DNA of 13,566 nt from Gammaproteobacteria bacterium (lineage in GTDB: Bacteria; Pseudomonadota; Gammaproteobacteria; GRL18). The notes below the pieces were generated by a model. It was not told where the DNA came from and did not search any database. It was given only the letters and a program-made list of their open reading frames with translations. Within the stretch, counting starts at the first letter, position 1; each line of letters opens with the position of its first letter. The position numbers and the translations under genes are program-made. Below are positions 1 through 6,300 of this stretch, piece by piece. The stretch is taken from NCBI GenBank assembly GCA_030632625.1, contig DAOVUK010000030.1, forward strand, positions 1 to 13,566, read 5' to 3'.

Positions 1-1140
1 ACTCAACTCGATATAGAAATGATAATGGAATTAGGCTATTGCTCAGGAATAGAAAACTATTCACGCTATCTTTCAGGTAGAAAAACGGGCGAGCCACCAC
101 CGACTTTTTTAGACTATCTGCCGGATGATGCCTTAATTTTTATTGATGAAAGTCATGTGACAGTCTCTCAGGTCGGCGCGATGTATAAAGGCGATCGTTC
201 ACGCAAAGAAAATCTGGTGGAGTATGGTTTTCGGTTACCCTCCGCTCTGGATAATCGACCCCTGAAATTTGAAGAATTTGAACGTCTTGCCCCCCAGACA
301 ATTTTTGTCTCAGCAACCCCCGGCAATTATGAAGCTGAAAAATCCGCTGTGGTGGCAGAACAGATCGTCAGACCGACGGGATTAATTGATCCGCCTGTAG
401 AGGTAAGAGCAGCAACCACACAGGTGGATGATTTAATCTCAGAAATTCATAAACGAGTGGACAAAAAAGAACGGGTACTGGTGACCACACTGACCAAACG
501 AATGGCAGAAGATCTCACCGATTACTACCTGGAGCACGGCATTCAGGTACGTTATCTGCATTCTGATATTGATACCGTTGAACGGGTTGAAATTATTCGT
601 GATTTACGTCTGGGTGAATTTGATGTGCTGGTGGGCATTAATCTGCTCAGAGAAGGTCTGGATATTCCGGAAGTCTCACTGGTCGCCATTCTTGATGCTG
701 ACAAAGAAGGTTTTCTACGCTCTGAGCGTTCACTCATCCAGACCATGGGACGTGCTGCTCGACATGTTAACGGTGCAGTTATTCTTTATGCAGATCGTAT
801 CACCGGTTCGATGCAGCGGGCAATGAGTGAAACTGCCCGAAGACGGGAAAAGCAAATTGTCTACAATGAAGAACATGGTATTACGCCTAAGGGTATCAAA
901 AAGTCAGTCAAAGATATCCTGGAAGCGACAATTCCCGGAGCAGGTCTGGCGGTCGCCAAAAATAGAAAAGTGGCTGAAGCAGCAGGTCGTTATGAAGTGA
1001 TGTCCAGACCAGAGCTGGAAAAACAAATTAAAGAAATGGAAGAAAAAATGTATTCTCATGCGCAAAATATGGAATTTGAAGAAGCCGCCCACCTGCGAGA
1101 TCAGATTAAAGTCCTCCAGGATAGATTTATCAGCCTGTAA
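1..1140 (+). CDS. uvrB: UvrB, excinuclease ABC subunit B (C-terminal part)
   Basis: The reading frame is open from base 1, so the gene is cut by the window edge and about 290 N-terminal residues (Walker A, beta-hairpin) are missing; 379 residues are visible against roughly 670 for the family. UvrB is the damage-verifying helicase-like subunit of nucleotide excision repair: it is loaded by UvrA and recruits UvrC. Visible landmarks are the conserved [12 protein letters not shown] segment at the start, the motif II variant DESH at fragment residues 49-52, the [19 protein letters not shown] block, motif V ([15 protein letters not shown]), motif VI (QTMGRAARH) and a C-terminal UVR coiled-coil domain ([13 protein letters not shown] to LRDQIKVLQ) that contacts UvrC. 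The stop is followed by an intrinsic terminator at 1209-1240. No frameshift or lost motif is seen in the visible part. Confidence 0.98.
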   Translation, partial: TQLDIEMIMELGYCSGIENYSRYLSGRKTGEPPPTFLDYLPDDALIFIDESHVTVSQVGAMYKGDRSRKENLVEYGFRLPSALDNRPLKFEEFERLAPQTIFVSATPGNYEAEKSAVVAEQIVRPTGLIDPPVEVRAATTQVDDLISEIHKRVDKKERVLVTTLTKRMAEDLTDYYLEHGIQVRYLHSDIDTVERVEIIRDLRLGEFDVLVGINLLREGLDIPEVSLVAILDADKEGFLRSERSLIQTMGRAARHVNGAVILYADRITGSMQRAMSETARRREKQIVYNEEHGITPKGIKKSVKDILEATIPGAGLAVAKNRKVAEAAGRYEVMSRPELEKQIKEMEEKMYSHAQNMEFEEAAHLRDQIKVLQDRFISL

Positions 1141-1152
1141 CACAAAAAAGAC

Positions 1153-1181
1153 TTGCCAAAATAGCCCAATCTGGTTATTAT
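1153..1181 (+). promoter_or_regulatory. Sigma70-type promoter upstream of tRNA-Val
   Basis: TTGCCA (1153-1158), a 17-base spacer and TATTAT (1176-1181) make a good housekeeping promoter, with predicted start near 1187. It lies just after uvrB and is the best candidate to drive the tRNA. However, the uvrB-type terminator at 1209-1240 lies between it and the tRNA, so the transcript must either read through it or end there as a leader of about 50 nt. Confidence 0.5.
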
Positions 1182-1208
1182 ACGCATCGTTTCCAGTACA
1201 TCTCGTAC

Positions 1209-1240
1209 TTTCAGGAAGCGTATACTTCTGAAATTTTTTT
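1209..1240 (+). terminator. Intrinsic terminator after uvrB
   Basis: The stem TTTCAGGAAG (1209-1218) pairs with CTTCTGAAA (1225-1233) with one unpaired base, around a six-base loop, and is followed at once by seven T (1234-1240). This is a standard Rho-independent terminator. Its 5' arm overlaps an alternative hairpin (1188-1220), see findings. Confidence 0.75.
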
Positions 1241-1263
1241 GTTGAAAAGAAGTGTGGCCCTAT

Positions 1264-1340
1264 AGGCGCGTAGCTCAGTTGGTTAGAGCACCACCTTGAC
1301 ATGGTGGGGGTCGGTAGTTCGAATCTACTCGCGCCTACCA
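1264..1340 (+). tRNA. tRNA-Val (anticodon GAC)
   Basis: A complete 77-base cloverleaf with encoded CCA. The acceptor AGGCGCG pairs perfectly with CGCGCCT; D-stem GCTC/GAGC; anticodon stem CCACC/GGTGG with loop TTGACAT giving anticodon GAC (reads GUC, GUU by wobble is limited); variable loop GGGTC; T-stem GGTAG/CTACT with loop TTCGAAT; discriminator A. The D-arm to anticodon-arm segment is nearly identical, from memory, to E. coli tRNA-Val(GAC), which supports the isotype. Confidence 0.97.
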
Positions 1341-1371
1341 ATAACTCTTTGATTTTAAGTGAGTATTGGTA
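1336..1371 (+). terminator. Hairpin just after (and overlapping) the tRNA 3' end
   Basis: TACCAAT (1336-1342) plus ACTC (1344-1347) pairs with GAGT (1361-1364) plus ATTGGTA (1365-1371), 11 bp with one bulged A and a 13-base loop. It reuses the tRNA CCA end. There is no T-run after it, so it may be a weak terminator or a 3'-processing structure rather than a classical intrinsic terminator. Confidence 0.35.
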
Positions 1372-1685
1372 GATTATAAAATCCCGTAATATCATCTCAT
1401 TCAACTTAAGCCCGTATTATGTCCAACAAATAAAATCGTATCTAATAAGTCTTTTTAATGATTTTTATTGCTTAAATTTCTCCTGTTTTAATTGCCCATT
1501 ATTGGGGATACTATCTGTTGAAAGTTTAGAAATAGTGGTAATATTCATTTTTATCTCCATGTAATTAATAGATATTGTGTTGCTTTATCATTTGATGACT
1601 GGGAAGCGCATAGTAGAGAGGACATATTTTATCAGTATGACTAATTTTTGTTCCAAATTTCACCAAAGTAAGTTATAAGAATGAC
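1341..1685. other. Gene-poor gap between tRNA-Val and the RIO kinase gene
   Basis: This AT-rich stretch of 345 bases holds the post-tRNA hairpin and one candidate minus-strand peptide ORF at 1465-1548. I see no convincing promoter for the RIO kinase gene and no RNA family I recognise. Confidence 0.6.
1465..1548 (-). CDS. Possible 27-residue peptide, function unknown
   Basis: On the minus strand a GGAG Shine-Dalgarno core lies six bases before an ATG at 1548, followed by 27 sense codons and TAA. The product starts MNITTISKLSTDSIPNNG and ends in a Lys/Gln-rich stretch (KQEKFKQ). There is no membrane segment and no motif I recognise. An in-frame ATG at 1560 would add four residues, but the GGAG position favours 1548. 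It could be a truncated N-terminus of a longer gene. Length alone gives little support; the ribosome binding site is the main argument. Confidence 0.3.
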   Translation of the reverse strand: MNITTISKLSTDSIPNNGQLKQEKFKQ

Positions 1686-2534
1686 ATGAAAATTCCTAAA
1701 CGAATCCAACCTTTAGTTGAAGATGGGCTGATCGATGAAGTCATCAGTCCCTTAATGAGCGGAAAAGAAGCTGTAGTTTATATTGTACGTAGCGGATCTG
1801 AAATCCTCTGCGCCAAGGTTTACAAAGAGGCCAATAAACGCAGTTTTAAGCAAGCAGTACAATATCGGGAAGGTCGCAAGGGGCGTAATAGCCGCCGTAA
1901 TCGAGCAATGGAAAAAGGCTCAAAATTTGGTAGGGTTCAACAAGAGAAAGCCTGGCAAAATACCGAAGTCGAAGCGCTCTATAGCCTTTCTGATGCGGGA
2001 GTTCGAGTACCTAAACCCTACGGCTGCTTTGACGGCGTCTTGTTGATGGAGTTAATCACCGATGACGAAGGCCAGGTAGCACCACGCCTGAACGATGTAT
2101 CTATGTCCGCTGAACAAGCCTTAGAAGATCACGCTGTTATCATGCAGTACGTGATGCGTATGCTTTGTATTGGATTGATTCATGGAGATCTGTCAGAGTT
2201 TAATGTATTGGTCGATGAGTATGGTCCGGTAATTATTGACCTGCCCCAGGTAGTGGATGCATCAGCTAATAATCAGGCAAAATGGATGCTGGAGCGGGAT
2301 GTTAACAATATTAGCAATTACTATGCACAATACGCACCTGAATTGCTCAACAGACAATACTCCAAGGAAATTTGGGCATTGTACGAAGCAGGGGAATTAC
2401 ACCCAGAAGCCGAGTTAACAGGCTACTTTAAGGAAAGCACACAAACTGCAGATGTGGATACCGTATTGGAAGAAATAAAAGCTGCCTTTGCCGAAGAACA
2501 ACAACGCCAGCTTAGAATGCAAGTTCCCAGTTAA
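1686..2534 (+). CDS. RIO1-family atypical serine protein kinase
   Basis: This 282-residue protein carries the RIO kinase signature in order: nucleotide-binding segment SPLMSGKEAVVYIV (residues 21-34) with the RIO-type GKEA turn, phosphate-anchoring lysine K44 in CAKVYK, a basic insertion (RKGRNSRRNR, residues 64-73) where RIO proteins carry their flexible loop, catalytic loop HGDLSEFN (D168, N173) and the metal-binding DLPQ (D185), the RIO equivalent of DFG. All catalytic residues are present, so it should be active. Eukaryotic and archaeal RIO1 act in small-subunit ribosome maturation; the role of bacterial members is not well established. The start at 1686 is chosen because ATG 1681 hits a stop after two codons. 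Its stop lies about 11 bases before the left end of the transposase element, and the helicase gene follows on the same strand. Confidence 0.93.
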   Translation: MKIPKRIQPLVEDGLIDEVISPLMSGKEAVVYIVRSGSEILCAKVYKEANKRSFKQAVQYREGRKGRNSRRNRAMEKGSKFGRVQQEKAWQNTEVEALYSLSDAGVRVPKPYGCFDGVLLMELITDDEGQVAPRLNDVSMSAEQALEDHAVIMQYVMRMLCIGLIHGDLSEFNVLVDEYGPVIIDLPQVVDASANNQAKWMLERDVNNISNYYAQYAPELLNRQYSKEIWALYEAGELHPEAELTGYFKESTQTADVDTVLEEIKAAFAEEQQRQLRMQVPS

Positions 2535-2548
2535 TACTGAGCCAGAAT

Positions 2549-2569
2549 AATTAGGGTCAGAGTAACATT
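2549..2569. repeat. Left inverted end of the transposase element
   Basis: Contains TTAGGGTCAGAGTAAC. It matches the reverse complement of 3321-3341 at 18 of 21 positions, and the arms of the palindrome at 8675-8738 through the GGGTCAGAGTAA core. Confidence 0.75.
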
Positions 2570-2617
2570 GTTATGCTATTATTGTGATAACTATCAACAA
2601 AGAGTGTAATAGTATCG

Positions 2618-3319
2618 ATGGCAAGATTAGCCCGAGTCAGTCCCGTAGGCGTTCCGCAACATATTATCCAGCGCGGAAACAATCACCAGATATGTTTTTC
2701 TAGTGACAAAGATATGAAAGCTTATTTAAGCTGGCTTAAAGAGTTTTCAAAAAAGTATTTTGTTGATATTCACGCCTGGGTATTAATGACGAATCATGTT
2801 CATTTGTTATGCACACCCCAGGAAGATAAAGCCATCAGTCGGATGATGCAGTCGATAGGTCGAATGTATGTTCGATACTATAACTTCAGCTATCAACGAA
2901 GTGGTACACTCTGGGAAGGTCGTTTTAAATCCTGTCTGATCCAAAGTGAACAATATCTGTTTGAATTACACCGATATATCGAATTGAATCCTGTCAGAGC
3001 GGGTATGGTAGAGGAGCCCGGTGAATATAGCTGGTCAAGTTATGCCTGTAATGCACTTGGAATAGAAACAGAATTACAGACCCCTCATTCACTTTATCTT
3101 GCTTTGGCTAAAACAAAAAATGAGAGACTGGAGAATTATAGGGAGTTGTTCAAAGCTCATATTGGCAATGCGTCATTAAAGGAAATCAGAGAGGGTATTA
3201 ATAAGGGACTTGCTTTAGGTAATAAACAATTTACAACACAGATAGAGACTCTATCTAAAAGTCGTGTGACGCCGCGAAAAGCAGGACGACCGAAAAAGGA
3301 GGATTTTATTGATGGATAA
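2618..3319 (+). CDS. REP-associated tyrosine transposase (Y1_Tnp / IS200-like HUH family)
   Basis: The 233-residue protein has the HUH signature NHVHLL (H60, H62), which coordinates the metal for single-strand nicking, followed by the family block YVRYYNFSYQRSGTLWEGR (84-102), whose tyrosines include the likely nucleophile, and YIELNPVRAGMV. The N-terminus MARLARVSPVGVPQHIIQRGNN is typical of the TnpA-REP (RAYT) branch. The C-terminus has an AT-hook-like AGRPKK. RAYT proteins act on palindromic REP-type sequences; here the flanking GGGGTCAGAGTAA repeats are the evident substrate. All hallmark residues are present and the frame is intact, so it may be functional. ATG 2618 gives the family N-terminus; a weak GAG lies about 12 bases upstream. 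Confidence 0.93.
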   Translation: MARLARVSPVGVPQHIIQRGNNHQICFSSDKDMKAYLSWLKEFSKKYFVDIHAWVLMTNHVHLLCTPQEDKAISRMMQSIGRMYVRYYNFSYQRSGTLWEGRFKSCLIQSEQYLFELHRYIELNPVRAGMVEEPGEYSWSSYACNALGIETELQTPHSLYLALAKTKNERLENYRELFKAHIGNASLKEIREGINKGLALGNKQFTTQIETLSKSRVTPRKAGRPKKEDFIDG

Positions 3320-3320
3320 T

Positions 3321-3361
3321 AATATTACTCTGACCCCAAATATGCTCTGACCCCAAATATG
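3321..3361. repeat. Right inverted end plus 17-base tandem duplication
   Basis: The right end (3321-3341) is the complement of the left end. The 17-base unit CTCTGACCCCAAATATG occurs twice in tandem (3328-3344 and 3345-3361), ending only nine bases before the helicase ATG. The duplicated copy may replace the original upstream region of the helicase gene. Confidence 0.8.
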
Positions 3362-3370
3362 AGTCTGTGA

Positions 3371-6300
3371 ATGAATGTTAATCAGATTTTATCCTTCGAT
3401 CTGGAAATTACTAAAGATCAAAAAAAATTACTTCATCTGGGTGCGGTACTGGGTGATGAATATTTAGATATTCGTCATGATTATCATCTTGCTATTCAAA
3501 AACTCAATGACTTAGCTGTAAAAGCAGAATTTATTCTGGGGCATAACATTCTAAATCATGATTTGCCCTGGCTGATACATCAGGAAAAATTATCTGCCCA
3601 ACAGTATAGTGATACTGAAGAATCGCCTGATGTTTTATCTGCTATAAGCACTTTACCTGTTATAGATACCTTATTTCTCTCCCCATTGGCGTTTCCTAAA
3701 AATCCGTATCACCGTCTGGTTAAAGACTATAAAATCATTAAGGACAGTTATAATAATCCGGTTGCCGATGCGCACCTGGCTTTAAGAATTTTTAGCGAAC
3801 AGTTTGCAGCGTTTGAGCAGCAATATCAGAACAATCCTTATTTAATTCAACTCTATTATTATCTTTTTCATCAAGACGTTTGTAATGACCGGGCTAAAGA
3901 CTTTGATACCTCAGGCCTGGCTCAGGTTATGGCAGATGTAATAGGAGAAAAACCGGCAAAAAAAATTGAAATTCTTATTGCAGACTGTCTGGTCGACAAG
4001 TGTTGCCCCAACCAATTGCGCCAGCTAATCAGAGATTTTCGAGACAATAAAATTCAGCCACTTTGTCTGGCTTATGTTACTGCCTGGCTGCAAGTAGCTG
4101 GATCAAATTCAATTTTACCACCCTGGGTATGGCACCAGTTTCCAGCCACTAAAATATTGATTCGACAATTACGGGAAACACCTTGCGGCAAAGAGTCCTG
4201 TACATATTGTCAGGAAAATTTTGATGCTCGATATCATTTGCAAAATTATTATGAATGGGATGATTTTCGCCTGCAGAACGATGGTACTCCCTTACAAAAA
4301 AACATGGTTGACGCCGCTATTAGAGGTGAATCCCTACTGGGTATTTTACCCACTGGTGGTGGTAAATCACTCTGCTTTCAACTGCCTGCCTTGATTAAAA
4401 ATAAACGTAATGCTTCTCTAACCATTGTTATTTCACCCTTGCAGGCATTGATGAAAGATCAGGTGGATAACCTGAAAGATAAAGTGGGCATTGAAAGTGT
4501 CGCAGCCATTTATGGCATGCTCACCATGCCGGAGAGAAGTGCAGTATTAGAGGCCGTACGTCGTGGCGATATCAGTATTTTATATTTATCCCCGGAGCAA
4601 TTGCGTAATCGTCGCGTCAAACAGGTTATTTTATCACGGCAGATAGGTGCGTGGGTCTTTGATGAAGCGCATTGCTTATCAAAGTGGGGCCATGATTTTC
4701 GACCTGATTATTTATATTGTGCCAAAGTCATTGCTAATATCGCCAAACAACAAAATGAAACAGTGCCACCCGTTTTATGTTACACAGCCACTGCAAAAAT
4801 GGATGTAATTGATGATATCTGTGGTCATTTCAAACAGCTATTAGATTTTGATTTAAGCCGTTTTGAAGGTGGTGTGCAGAGAGAAAATCTGGTTTATGAA
4901 GTGGTTTCCACACAGGCTCATAGTAAATTGGCACAAATTATTGAATTAACAGAAAGCTGTTTTAACGAGGGACAATCAGGAAGCTGTGTTATTTATTGTG
5001 CAACTCGAAAAAAAGTAGAGCAATTAGCTCAGGATTTGAATGAAGTGCAGGAATTACCCGTCAGTTATTTTCATGCCGGGCTGGATGCCAGCTCAAAACG
5101 GGATATTCTGGAGCGCTTTATTGCCGGAGAATATCGCATTATTTGTGCCACTAATGCCTTTGGTATGGGTATTGATAAAGAAGATGTGCGTTTGGTGATC
5201 CATTATGATATTCCCGGTTCAGTAGAGAATTATTTACAGGAAGCTGGTCGGGCAGGGCGTGACCAGCAACCGGCTCAATGTGTTCTGCTGTTTGATAAAG
5301 AAGATATTGAGCAGCAGTTCAAACTCAGCAAACATTCTGAAATACGCCTAAAAGATATTGCTGAAATTCTCAAAGAAATTCGCTATCGTGCAAAATCAAC
5401 CAATGATCGGGTAGTGGCCACCACTAAGGAGTTATTGCGTTCTGATTTTATGCATTCTGATATTACAGTGGAAGACAGAATGGCGGACACCAAAGTAAAA
5501 ACAGCACTGGCCTGGCTGGAAAGGGAAGGGTTTTTACAACGCGAAGATAATATCAATTCAGTCTTTCAGGGCAAACCCCTTTTTGCCAATCTGATGGATG
5601 CGGAAAAGAAACTTGAGCAACTGCAATTATCACCCTCATTAAAAATACAATGGCAATTAATTCTTGAAGCTTTAATTAATGCCGATGATGATGAAGGTCT
5701 GAATGCAGATGATATTCTGGATACGGTCATTGCCAACATCAAAGATCAGCAGCAAAAAAACTTGATGACGCCGCAGCGTATTATGGAAATCCTGGCCCAG
5801 ATGGCCTGCAGTGGTTTGATCAGTCGTGGGTTATCCATGACCGCCTGGTTACGTCCTAAAGGTTGTGATAATTGCCGTTATATTGTTCAAACCATGAGAA
5901 CAATTGAAAATACCTTGCTGGATATCTTGCCGGAAATGGCACCGGATAGTAATGATCATGAACAACTTTATCAACTTGATATCCGTGCGCTTAATTCCAG
6001 ATTGATCCATGAGCATGAACTCAAATCATCCACTCGAATTATTCGTCAATTACTCAAAACCTGGAGTGATGATGGTCAATTATCAGGCAATAATGGGTCG
6101 ATTAATTTTTCTCTTAGCGGCAAAGAACAGTTTAGCGTTCAATTAAATCGCAGCTGGGCTGGAATCAATAAAATTGTCCAGCAGCGCCAGGAAATGACTG
6201 ATAAAATTGTTGATTTTCTTTATGCAAAATTAACTCAGGAACAGGCCTGTTCAAAAGAGAAAATAATGATTGAATTCTCATTAGAAGATGGTATTGCAGC

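Larger units (their letters stand above)
2546..3361 (+). mobile_element. REP-associated tyrosine transposase element with inverted ends
   Basis: The transposase gene is bracketed by imperfect inverted repeats of about 21 bases: left 2549-2569 and right 3321-3341, 18 of 21 positions matching. They are built around GGGTCAGAGTAA (2554-2565) and its complement TTACTCTGACCC. The left similarity to the separate palindrome at 8675-8738 begins at 2546 (AATAATT). The right end is extended by a 17-base tandem copy to 3361. No target duplication is visible, as expected for a Y1/HUH enzyme. The unit fills almost all of the gap between the RIO kinase and helicase genes. Confidence 0.7.

Noticed and set aside
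904..1404. Minus-strand open frame of 166 codons across the uvrB end and the tRNA
   Set aside because: It is antisense to the conserved UvrB C-terminus and runs through the whole tRNA-Val, so it is a shadow frame.
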